Positions 35,501 to 47,800 of a stretch of DNA of 64,000 bases are shown here, piece after piece (position 1 is the stretch's first letter; each line of letters starts with the position of its first letter). Origin of the DNA: Antedon mediterranea (lineage: Eukaryota > Echinodermata > Crinoidea > Comatulida > Antedonidae); assembly GCF_964355755.1 (NCBI RefSeq), contig NC_092678.1, positions 10,080,922 through 10,144,921 of the forward strand. Direction: 5' to 3'. Under the pieces are notes generated by a model that was given only the letters and a program-made list of their open reading frames with translations, was not told the origin of the DNA and did not search any database. The translations under genes were made by a program, and so were the position numbers.

Positions 35501-38500
35501 TTTTGTGCTCTTTGATGTTTTTGTGTAACCAAGTTTTTTTCGAAAATCACAAAATGGTCTAAAACGTCTCCAAATGCGATTTGAAGCTTTTCTAAGCACT
35601 TTGGTGTTTTTATGTTAACAAGTTTTTTCGAAAATCGCAAAATGGTCTAAAACGTCTCAAAATGCGATTTGAAGGTATTCTGAGCACTTTGGTGTTTTTG
35701 TGTGAAAAGTTTTAACGAAATGCTCAAAATGGTCTAAAACGGTTTCTAATGTGATTTTAACCACTTTGATGTTTTTGTGTAACCAAGTTCTTTTCGAAAA
35801 TCACAAAATGGTCTAAAACGTCTCCAAATGCGATTTGAAGCTTTTCTAAGCACTTTGGTGTTTTTATGTTAACAAGTTTTTTCGAAAATCACAAAATGGT
35901 CTAAAACGTCTCAAAATGCGATTTGAAGGTATTCTGAGCACTTTGGTGTTTTTGTGTGAAAAGTTTTAACGAAATGCTCAAAATGGTCTAAAACGGTTTC
36001 TAATGTGATTTTAACCACTTTGATGTTTTTGTGTAACCAAGTTTTTTCGAAAATCACAAAATGGTCTAAAACGTCTCCAAATGCGATTTGAAGCTTTTCT
36101 AAGCACTTTGGTGTTTTTATGTTAACAAGTTTTTTCGAAAATCACAAAATGGTCTAAAACGTCTCCAAATGCGATTTGAAGCTATTCTGTACACTTTGAT
36201 GTTTTGTGTGAAAAAAGTTTTGTCGAAATGCTCAAAATGGTCTAAAACGTTTTTAAAACGATATTAAGCTATTTTGTGCTCTTTGATGTTTTTGTGTAAC
36301 CAAGTTTTATCGAAATGAACAAAATGTTCTAAAACGTCTCCAAATGCGATTTGAAGCTTTTCCAAGCACTTTGCTGTTTTTATGTTAAGTTTTTTCGAAA
36401 ATCACAAATTGGTCTAAAACGTCTCTAAATGCGAGTTGAAGGTATTCTGAGCACTTTGGTGTTTTTGTGTGAAAAGTTTTAACGAAATGCTCAAAATTGT
36501 CTAAAACGGTTTCTAATGTGATTTTAAGCACTTTGATGTTTTTGTAAAACCAAGTTTCATCGAAATGCACAAAATGGTCTAAAACGTCTCCAAATGCGAT
36601 TTGAAGCTTTTCCAAGCACTTTGCTGTTTTTATGTTAACAAGCTTTTTCGAAAATCACAAAATGGTCTAAAACGTCTCCAAATGCGATTTGAAGATATTC
36701 TGAGCACTTTGGTGTTTTTATGTTAAAAAGTTTTTTCGAAAATCACAAAATGGTCTAAAACGTCTCCAAATGCGATTTGAAGCTCTTCTGTACACTTTGA
36801 TGTTTTGTGTGAATAAGTTTTGTCAAAATGCTCAAAATGGTCTAAAACGTTTTTAAAACGATATTAAGCTATTTTGTGCTCTTTGATGTTTTTGTATAAC
36901 CAAGTTTTTTCGAAAATCACAAAATTGTCTAAAACGTCTCCAAATGCGATTTGAAGATATTCTGAGCACTTTGGTGTTTTTATGTTAAAAAGTTTTTTCG
37001 AAAATCACAAAATGGTCTAAAACGTCTCCAAATGCGATTTGAAGATATTCTGAGCACTTTGGTGTTTTGTGTGAAAAGTTTTGTCGAAATGCTCAAAATG
37101 GTCTAAAACGTTTTTAAAACGATATTAAGCTATTTTGTGCTCTTTGATGTTTTTGTGTAACCAAGTTTCATCGAAATGAACAAAATGGTCTAAAACGTCT
37201 CCAAATGCGATTTGAAGCTTTTCTAAGCACTTTGGTGTTTTTATGTTAACAAGTTTTTTCGAAAATCACAAAATGGTCTAAAACGTCTCCAAATGCGATT
37301 TGAAGATATTCTGAGCACTTTGCTGTTTTTATGTTAACAAGTTTTTTCGAAAATCACAAAATGGTCTAAAACGTCTCAAAATGCTATTTGAAGGTATTCT
37401 GAGCACTTTGGTGTTTTTGTGTGAAAAGTTTTAACGAAATGCTCAAAATGGTCTAAAACGGTTCTAATGTGATTTTAAGCACTTTGATGTTTTTGTATAA
37501 CCAAGTTTCATCGAAATGCTCAAAATGGTCTAAAACGTTTTTAAAACGATATTAAGCTATTTTGTGCTCTTTGATGTTTTTGTGTAACGAAGTTTCATCG
37601 AAATGAACAAAATGGTCTAAAACGTCTCCAAATGCGATTTGAAGCTTTTCCAAGCACTTTGCTGTTTTTATGTTAACAAGTTTTTTCGAAAATCACAAAA
37701 TGGCCTAAAACGTCTCAAAATGCGATTTCAAGGTATTCTGAGCACTTTGGTGTTTTTGTGTGAAAGGTTTTAACGAAATGCTCAAAATGGTCTAAAACGG
37801 TTTCTAATGTGATTTTAAGCACTTTGATGTTTTTGTATAACCAAGTTTCATCGAAATGCACAAAATGGTCTAAAACGTCTCCAAATGCGATTTGAAGCTT
37901 TTCTAAGCACTTTGCTGTTTTTATGTTAAAAAGTTTTTTCGAAAATCACAAAATGGTCTAAAACGTCTCCAAATGCGATTTGAAGATATTCTGAGCACTT
38001 TGGTGTTTTTATGTTAAAAAGTTTTTTCGAAAATCACAAAATGGTCTAAAACGTCTCCAAATGCGATTTGAAGATATTCTGAGCACTTTGGTGTTTTTAT
38101 GTTAAAAAGTTTTTTCGAAAATCACAAAATGGTCTAAAACGTCTCCAAATGCGATTTGAAGCTATTCTGTACACTTTGATGTTTTGTGTGAAAAAGTTTT
38201 GTCGAAATGCTCAAAATGGTCTAAAACGTTTTTAAAACGATATTAAGCTATTTTGTGCTCTTTGATGTTTTTGTGTAACCAAGTTTTATCGAAATGAACA
38301 AAATGGTCTAAAACGTCTCCAAATGCGATTTGAAGCTTTTCTAAGCACTTTGCTGTTTTTATGTTAACAAGTTTTTTCGAAAATCACAAAATGGTCTAAA
38401 ACGTCTCCAAATGGGATTTGAAGCTTTTCTAAGCACTTTGGTGTTTTTATGTTAAAAAGTATTTTCGAAAATCACAAAATGGTCTAAAACGTCTCCAAAT

Positions 38501-38773
38501 GCGATTTGAAGCTCTTCTGTACACTTTGATGTTTTGTGTGAAAAAGTTTAGTCGAAATGCTCAAAATGGTCTAAAACGTTTTTAAAACGATATTAAGCTA
38601 TTTTGTGCTCTTTGATGTTTTTGTGTAACCAAGTTTCATCGAAAATCACAAAATGGTCTAAAACGTCTCCAAATGCGATTTGAAGCTTTTCCAAGCACTT
38701 TGCTGTTTTTATGTTAACAAGTTTTTTCGAAAATCACAAAATGGTCTAAAACGTCTCAAAATGCGATTTGAAG
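32516..38773 (+). repeat. Copy of 2,857-9,202 with one monomer lost
   Basis: Aligns at offset 29,659 from TTTTTTCGCAAATC (32,553) to AATGGGATTT (38,410). One 88 bp monomer is then missing (break near 38,432-38,455), and the alignment continues at offset 29,571 to 38,773. Differences seen: CATATTTAGC near 33,290 (CATATTAAGC in the source) and GTCCCCAAATG near 34,360 (GTCTCCAAATG). It includes most of the 4,218 bp unit. Confidence 0.9.
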
Positions 38774-40484
38774 ATATTCTGAGCACTTTGGTGTTTTTAT
38801 GTTAAAAAGTTTTTTCGAAAATCACAAAATGGTCTAAAACGTCTCCAAATGCGATTTGAAGATATTCTGAGCACTTTGGTGTTTTTATGTTAAAAAGTTT
38901 TTTCGAAAATCACAAAATGGTCTAAAACGTCTCCAAATGCGATTTGAAGCTATTCTGTACACTTTGATGTTTTGTGTGAAAAAGTTTTGTCGAAATGCTC
39001 AAAATGGTTTAAAACGTTTTTAAAACGATATTAAGTTATTTTGTGCTCTTTGATGTTTTTGTGTAACCAAGTTTCATCGAAATGAACAAAATGGTCTAAA
39101 ACGTCTCCAAATGCGATTTGAAGCTTTTCCAAGCACTTTGCTGTTTTTATGTTAACAAGTTTTTTCGAAAATCACAAAATGGTGTAAAACGTCTCAAAAT
39201 GCGATTTGAAGGTATTCTGAGCACTTTGGTGTTTTTGTGTGAAAAGTTTTAACGAAATGCTCAAAATGGTCTAAAACGGTTCTAATGTGATTTTAAGCTA
39301 TTCTAGACACTTTGATGTTTTGTGTGAAAAAGTTTTCTCGAAATGCTCAAAATGGTCTAAAACGTTTTCCAATACCATATTAAGCTATTTTGTGCAATTT
39401 GATGTTTTTGTGTAACCAAGTTTTTTGAAATGCGATTTGAAGATATTCTGAGGACTCTGGTGTTTTTATGTTAAAAAGTTTTTTCGAAAATCACAAAATG
39501 GTCTAAAACGTCTCCAAATGCGATTTGAAGATATTCTGAGCACTTTGGTGTTTTTATGTTAAAAAGTTTTTTCGAAAATCACAAAATGGTCTAAAACGTC
39601 TCCAAATGCGAGTTGAAGCTATTCTGTACACTTTGATGTTTTGTGTGAAAAAGTTTTGTCGAAATGCTCAAAATGGTCTAAAACGTTTTTAAAACGATAT
39701 TAAGCTATTTTGTGCTCTTTGATGTTTTTGTGTAACCAAGTTTTTTCGAAAATCACAAAATGGTCTAAAACGTCTCCAAATGCGATTTGAAGCTTTTCTA
39801 AGCACTTTGGTGTTTTTATGTTAACAAGTTTTTTCGCAAATCACAAAATGGTCTAAAACGTCTCCAAATGCGATTTGAAGATATTCTGAGCACATTGGTG
39901 TTTTTATGTTAAAAAAGTTTTTTCGAAAATCACAAAATGGTCTAAAACGTTTCCAAATGCGATTTGAAGCTCTTCTGTACACTTTGATGTTTTGTGTGAA
40001 AAAGTTTTTTCGAAATGCTCAAAATGGTCTAAAACGTTTTTAAATACGATATTAAGCTGTTTTGTGCACTTTGATGGTTTGTGTGAAAAGTTTTAACGAA
40101 ATGCTCAAAATGGTCAAAAACGGTTTCTAATGTGATTTTAAGCACTTTGATGTTTTTGTGTAACCAAGTTTTTTCGAAAATCACAAATTGGTCTAAAACG
40201 TCTCCAAATGCGATTTGAAGCTTTTCTAAACACTTTGGTGCTTTTATGTTAACAAGTTTTTTCGAAAATCACAAAATGGTCTAAAACGTCTCCAAATGCG
40301 ATTTGAAGCTTTTCTAAACACTTTGGTGTTTTTATGTTAACAAGTTTTTTCGAAAATCACAAAATGGTCTAAAACGTCTTCAAATGCGATTTGAAGATAT
40401 TCTGAGCACTTTGGTGTTTTTCTGTTAAAAAGTTTTTTCGAAAATCACAAAATGGTCTAAAACGTCTCCAAATGCGATTTGAAG
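38774..40484 (+). repeat. Copy of 1,838-3,548
   Basis: Aligns at offset 36,936, with markers ATTAAGTTATTTTG (39,030), GGTGTAAAACG, TTCTAGACAC, GAGGACTCTGG, GCGAGTTG (39,609) and GGTCAAAAACGG. It shares GCGAGTTG with 2,671 and not with 28,336, so it derives from the 1.8-3.5 kb copy or that copy's closest relative. Confidence 0.9.
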
Positions 40485-43400
40485 ATATTCTGAGCACTTT
40501 GGTGTTTTTATGTTAAAAAGTTTTTTCGAAAATCACAAAATGGTCTAAAACGTCTCCAAATGCGATTTGAAGCTATTCTGTACACTTTGATGTTTTGTGT
40601 GAAAAAGTTTTGTCGAAATGCTCAAAATGGTTTAAAACGTTTTTAAAACGATATTAAGCTATTTTGTGCTCTTTGATGTTTTTGTATAACCAAGTTTCAT
40701 CGAAATGCACAAAATGGTCTAAAACGTCTCCAAATACGATTTGAAGCTTTTCCAAGCACTTTGCTGTTTTTATGTTAACAAGTTTTTTCGAAAATCACAA
40801 AATTGTCTAAAACGTCTCAAAATGCGATTTGAAGGTATTCTGAGCACTTTGGTGTTTTTGTGTGAAAAGTTTTAACGAAAAGCTCAAAATGGTCTAAAAC
40901 GGTTCTAATGTGATTTTAAGCACTTTGATGTTTTTGTACAACCAAGTTTCATCGAAATGCTCAAAATGGTCTAAAACGTTTTTAAAACGATATTAAGCTA
41001 TTTTGTGCTCTTTGATGTTTTTGTGTAACCAAGTTTTTTTCGAAAATCACAAAATGGTCTAAAACGTCTCCAAATGCGATTTGAAGCTTTTCTAAGCACT
41101 TTGGTGTTTTTATGTTAACAAGTTTTTTCGAAAATCGCAAAATGGTCTAAAACGTCTCAAAATGCGATTTGAAGGTATTCTGAGCACTTTGGTGTTTTTG
41201 TGTGAAAAGTTTTAACGAAATGCTCAAAATGGTCTAAAACGGTTTCTAATGTGATTTTAACCACTTTGATGTTTTTGTGTAACCAAGTTCTTTTCGAAAA
41301 TCACAAAATGGTCTAAAACGTCTCCAAATGCGATTTGAAGCTTTTCTAAGCACTTTGGTGTTTTTATGTTAACAAGTTTTTTCGAAAATCACAAAATGGT
41401 CTAAAACGTCTCAAAATGCGATTTGAAGGTATTCTGAGCACTTTGGTGTTTTTGTGTGAAAAGTTTTAACGAAATGCTCAAAATGGTCTAAAACGGTTTC
41501 TAATGTGATTTTAACCACTTTGATGTTTTTGTGTAACCAAGTTTTTTCGAAAATCACAAAATGGTCTAAAACGTCTCCAAATGCGATTTGAAGCTTTTCT
41601 AAGCACTTTGGTGTTTTTATGTTAACAAGTTTTTTCGAAAATCACAAAATGGTCTAAAACGTCTCCAAATGCGATTTGAAGCTATTCTGTACACTTTGAT
41701 GTTTTGTGTGAAAAAAGTTTTGTCGAAATGCTCAAAATGGTCTAAAACGTTTTTAAAACGATATTAAGCTATTTTGTGCTCTTTGATGTTTTTGTGTAAC
41801 CAAGTTTTATCGAAATGAACAAAATGTTCTAAAACGTCTCCAAATGCGATTTGAAGCTTTTCCAAGCACTTTGCTGTTTTTATGTTAAGTTTTTTCGAAA
41901 ATCACAAATTGGTCTAAAACGTCTCTAAATGCGAGTTGAAGGTATTCTGAGCACTTTGGTGTTTTTGTGTGAAAAGTTTTAACGAAATGCTCAAAATTGT
42001 CTAAAACGGTTTCTAATGTGATTTTAAGCACTTTGATGTTTTTGTAAAACCAAGTTTCATCGAAATGCACAAAATGGTCTAAAACGTCTCCAAATGCGAT
42101 TTGAAGCTTTTCCAAGCACTTTGCTGTTTTTATGTTAACAAGCTTTTTCGAAAATCACAAAATGGTCTAAAACGTCTCCAAATGCGATTTGAAGATATTC
42201 TGAGCACTTTGGTGTTTTTATGTTAAAAAGTTTTTTCGAAAATCACAAAATGGTCTAAAACGTCTCCAAATGCGATTTGAAGCTCTTCTGTACACTTTGA
42301 TGTTTTGTGTGAATAAGTTTTGTCAAAATGCTCAAAATGGTCTAAAACGTTTTTAAAACGATATTAAGCTATTTTGTGCTCTTTGATGTTTTTGTATAAC
42401 CAAGTTTTTTCGAAAATCACAAAATTGTCTAAAACGTCTCCAAATGCGATTTGAAGATATTCTGAGCACTTTGGTGTTTTTATGTTAAAAAGTTTTTTCG
42501 AAAATCACAAAATGGTCTAAAACGTCTCCAAATGCGATTTGAAGATATTCTGAGCACTTTGGTGTTTTGTGTGAAAAGTTTTGTCGAAATGCTCAAAATG
42601 GTCTAAAACGTTTTTAAAACGATATTAAGCTATTTTGTGCTCTTTGATGTTTTTGTGTAACCAAGTTTCATCGAAATGAACAAAATGGTCTAAAACGTCT
42701 CCAAATGCGATTTGAAGCTTTTCTAAGCACTTTGGTGTTTTTATGTTAACAAGTTTTTTCGAAAATCACAAAATGGTCTAAAACGTCTCCAAATGCGATT
42801 TGAAGATATTCTGAGCACTTTGCTGTTTTTATGTTAACAAGTTTTTTCGAAAATCACAAAATGGTCTAAAACGTCTCAAAATGCTATTTGAAGGTATTCT
42901 GAGCACTTTGGTGTTTTTGTGTGAAAAGTTTTAACGAAATGCTCAAAATGGTCTAAAACGGTTCTAATGTGATTTTAAGCACTTTGATGTTTTTGTATAA
43001 CCAAGTTTCATCGAAATGCTCAAAATGGTCTAAAACGTTTTTAAAACGATATTAAGCTATTTTGTGCTCTTTGATGTTTTTGTGTAATGAAGTTTCATCG
43101 AAATGAACAAAATGGTCTAAAACGTCTCCAAATGCGATTTGAAGCTTTTCCAAGCACTTTGCTGTTTTTATGTTAACAAGTTTTTTCGAAAATCACAAAA
43201 TGGCCTAAAACGTCTCAAAATGCGATTTCAAGGTATTCTGAGCACTTTGGTGTTTTTGTGTGAAAGGTTTTAACGAAATGCTCAAAATGGTCTAAAACGG
43301 TTTCTAATGTGATTTTAAGCACTTTGATGTTTTTGTATAACCAAGTTTCATCGAAATGCACAAAATGGTCTAAAACGTCTCCAAATGCGATTTGAAGCTT

Positions 43401-44832
43401 TTCTAAGCACTTTGCTGTTTTTATGTTAAAAAGTTTTTTCGAAAATCACAAAATGGTCTAAAACGTCTCCAAATGCGATTTGAAGATATTCTGAGCACTT
43501 TGGTGTTTTTATGTTAAAAAGTTTTTTCGAAAATCACAAAATGGTCTAAAACGTCTCCAAATGCGATTTGAAGATATTCTGAGCACTTTGGTGTTTTTAT
43601 GTTAAAAAGTTTTTTCGAAAATCACAAAATGGTCTAAAACGTCTCCAAATGCGATTTGAAGCTATTCTGTACACTTTGATGTTTTGTGTGAAAAAGTTTT
43701 GTCGAAATGCTCAAAATGGTCTAAAACGTTTTTAAAACGATATTAAGCTATTTTGTGCTCTTTGATGTTTTTGTGTAACCAAGTTTTATCGAAATGAACA
43801 AAATGGTCTAAAACGTCTCCAAATGCGATTTGAAGCTTTTCTAAGCACTTTGCTGTTTTTATGTTAACAAGTTTTTTCGAAAATCACAAAATGGTCTAAA
43901 ACGTCTCCAAATGGGATTTGAAGCTTTTCTAAGCACTTTGGTGTTTTTATGTTAACAAGTTTTTTCGAAAAACACAAAATGGTCTAAAACGTCTCCAAAT
44001 GCGATTTGAAGATATTCTGAGCACTTTGGTGTTTTTATGTTAAAAAGTATTTTCGAAAATCACAAAATGGTCTAAAACGTCTCCAAATGCGATTTGAAGC
44101 TCTTCTGTACACTTTGATGTTTTGTGTGAAAAAGTTTAGTCGAAATGCTCAAAATGGTCTAAAACGTTTTTAAAACGATATTAAGCTATTTTGTGCTCTT
44201 TGATGTTTTTGTGTAACCAAGTTTCATCGAAAATCACAAAATGGTCTAAAACGTCTCCAAATGCGATTTGAAGCTTTTCCAAGCACTTTGCTGTTTTTAT
44301 GTTAACAAGTTTTTTCGAAAATCACAAAATGGTCTAAAACGTCTCAAAATGCGATTTGAAGGTATTCTGAGCACTTTGGTGTTTTTGTGTGAAAAGTTTT
44401 AACGAAATGCTCAAAATTGTCTAAAACGGTTTCTAATGTGATTTTAAGCACTTTGATGTTTTTGTAAAACCAAGTTTCATCGAAATGAACAAAATGGTCT
44501 AAAATGTCTCCAAATGCGATTTGAAGCTTTTCCAAGCACTTTGCTGTTTTTATGTTAACAAGCTTTTTCGAAAATCACAAAAGGGTCTAAAACGTCTCCA
44601 AATGTGATTTGAAGATATTCTGAGCACTTTGGTATTTTTATGTTAAAAAGTTTTTTCGAAAATCACAAAATGGTCTAAAACGTCTCCAAATGCGATTTGA
44701 AGATATTCTGAGCACTTTGGTGTTTTTATGTTAAAAAGTTTTTTCGAAAATCACAAAATGGTCTAAAACGTCTCCAAATGCGATTTGAAGCTATTCTGTA
44801 CACTTTGATGTTTTGTGTGAAAAAGTTTTGTC
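40485..44832 (+). repeat. Copy of 5,326-9,673 (another 4,218 bp unit)
   Basis: Aligns at offset 35,159 and holds a full-length version of the 4,218 bp unit, including GTGTAATGAAG near 43,084, which is shared with 7,925 and 12,141 but not with 37,587 (GTAACGAAG). It also ends with the AAAAGGGTC and TTTGGTATTTTTATG markers (near 44,580-44,640) that follow copy 1 of the unit. Confidence 0.92.
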
Positions 44833-47800
44833 AAAAGGCTCAAAATGGTCTAAAACGTTTTTAAAACGATATTAAGCTATTTTGTGCTCTTTGATGTTTT
44901 TGTATAACCAAGTTTTTTCGAAAATCACAAAATGGTCTAAAACGTCTCCAAATGCGATTTGAAGCTTTTCTAAACACTTTGGTGTTTTTATGTTAACAAG
45001 TTTTTTCGAAAATCACAAAATGGTCTAAAACGTCTCCAAATGCGATTTGAAGCTATTCTGTACACTTTGATGTTTTGTGTGAAAAAGTTTTGTCGAAATG
45101 CTCAAAATGGTCTAAAACGTTTTTAAAACGATATTAAGCTATTTTGTGCTCTTTGATGTTTTTGTGTAACCAAGTTTCATCGATATGAACAAAATGGTCT
45201 AAAACGTCTCCAAATGCGATTTGAAGCTTTTCCAAGCACTTTGCTGTTTTTATGTTAACAAGTTTTTTCGAAAATCACAAAATTGTCTAAAACGTCTCAA
45301 AATGCGATTTGAAGGTATTCTGAGCACTTTGGTGTTTTTGTGTGAAAAGTTTTAACGAAAAGCTCAAAATGGTCTAAAACGGTTCTAATGTGATTTTAAG
45401 CACTTTGATGTTTTTGTACAACCAAGTTTCATCGAAATGCTCAAAATGGTCTAAAACGTTTTTAAAACGATATTAAGCTATTTTGTGCTCTTTGATGTTT
45501 TTGTGTAACCAAGTTTTTTCGAAAATCACAAAATGGTCTAAAACGTCTCCAAATGCGATTTGAAGCTTTTCTAAGCACTTTGGTGTTTTTATGTTAACAA
45601 GTTTTTTCGAAAATCACAAAATGGTCTAAAACGTCTCCAAATGCGATTTGAAGATATTCTGAGCACTTTGGTGTTTTTCTGTTAAAAAGTATTTTCGAAA
45701 ATCACAAAATGGTCTAAAACGTCTCCAAATGCAATTTGAAGCTATTCTGTACACTTTGATGTTTTGTGTGAAAAAGTTTTGTCAAAATGCTCAAAATGGT
45801 CTAAAACGTTTTTAAAACGATATTAAGCTATTTTGTGCTCTTTGATGTTTTTGTATAACCAAGTTTTTTCGAAAATCACAAAATGGTCTAAAACGTCTCC
45901 AAATGCGATTTGAAGCTTTTCTAAACACTTTGGTGTTTTTATGTTAACAAGTTTTTTCGAAAATCACAAAATGGTCTAAAACGTCTCCAAATCCGATTTG
46001 AAGCTATTCTGTACACTTTGATGTTTTGTGTGAAAAAGTTTTGTCGAAATGCTCAAAATGGTCTAAAACGTTTTTAAAACGATATTAAGCTATTTTGTGC
46101 TCTTTGATGTTTTTGTGTAACCAAGTTTCATCGATATGAACAAAATGGTCTAAAACGTCTCAAAATGCGATTTGAAGGTATTCTGAGCACTTTGGTGTTT
46201 TTGGGTGAAAAGTTTTAACGAAATGCTCAAAATGGTCTAAAACGGTTTCTAATGTGATTTTAAGCACTTTGAAGTATTTGTAAAAACAAGTTTCATCGAA
46301 ATGCACAAAATAGTCTAAAACGTCTCCAAATGCGATTTGAAGCTTTTCTAAGCACTTTGGTGTTTTTATGTTAACAAGTTTTTTCGAAAATCACAAAATG
46401 GTCTAAAACGTCTCCAAATGCGATTTGAAGATATTCTGAGCACTTTGGTGTTTTTATGTTAAAAAGTATTTTCGAAAATCACAAAATGGTCTAAAACGTC
46501 TCCAAATGCGATTTGAAGCTCTTCTGTACACTTTGATGTTTTTTGTGAAAAAGTTTAGTCGAAATGCTCAAAATGGTCTATAACGTTTTTAAAACGATAT
46601 TAAGCTATTTTGTGCTCTTTGATGTTTTTGTGTAACCAAGTTTCATCGAAAATCACAAAATGGTCTAAAACGTCTCCAAATGCGATTTGAAGATATTCTG
46701 AGCACTTTGGTGTTTTTATGTTAACAAGTTTTTTCGAAAATCACAAAATGGTCTAAAACGTCTCCAAATGCGATTTGAAGATATTCTGAGCACTTTGGTG
46801 TTTTTATGTTAAAAAGTTTTTTCGAAAATCACAAAATGGTCTAAAACGTCTCCAAATGCGATTTGAAGCTATTCTATACACTTTGATGTTTTGTGTTAAA
46901 AAGTTTTGTCGAAATGCTCAAAATGGTTTAAAACGTTTTTAAAACGATATTAAGCTATTTTGTGCTCTTTGATGTTTTTGTGTAACCAAGTTTCATCGAA
47001 ATGAACAAAATGGTCTAAAACGTCTCCAAATGCGATTTGAAGCTTTTCCAAGCACTTTGCTGTTTTTATGTTAACAAGTTTTTTCGAAAATCACAAAATT
47101 GTCTAAAACGTCTCAAAAAGCGATTTGAAGGTATTCTGAGCACTTTGGTGTTTTTGTGTGAAAAGTTTTAACGAAAAGCTCAAAATGGTCTAAAACGGTT
47201 CTAATGTGATTTTAAGCACTTTGATGTTTTTGTACAACCAAGTTTCATCGAAATGCTCAAAATGGTCTAAAACGTTTTTAAAACGATATTAAGCTATTTT
47301 GTGCTCTTTGATGTTTTTGTGTAACCAAGTTTTTTCGAAAATCACAAAATGGTCTAAAACGTCTCCAAATGCGATTTGAAGCTTTTCTAAGCACTTTGGT
47401 GTTTTTATGTTAACAAGTTTTTTCAAAAATCACAAAATGGTCTAAAACGTCTCCAAATGCGATTTGAAGATATTCTGAGCACTTTGGTGTTTTTCTGTTA
47501 AAAAGTATTTTCGAAAATCACAAAATGGTCTAAAACGTCTCCAAATGCAATTTGAAGCTATTCTGTACACTTTGATGTTTTGTGTGAAAAAGTTTTGTCA
47601 AAATGCTCAAAATGGTCTAAAACGTTTTTAAAACGATATTAAGCTATTTTGTGCTCTTTGATGTTTTTGTATAACCAAGTTTTTTCGAAAATCACAAAAT
47701 GGTCTAAAACGTCTCCAAATGCGATTTGAAGCTTTTCTAAACACTTTGGTGTTTTTATGTTAACAAGTTTTTTCGAAAATCACAAAATGGTCTAAAACGT

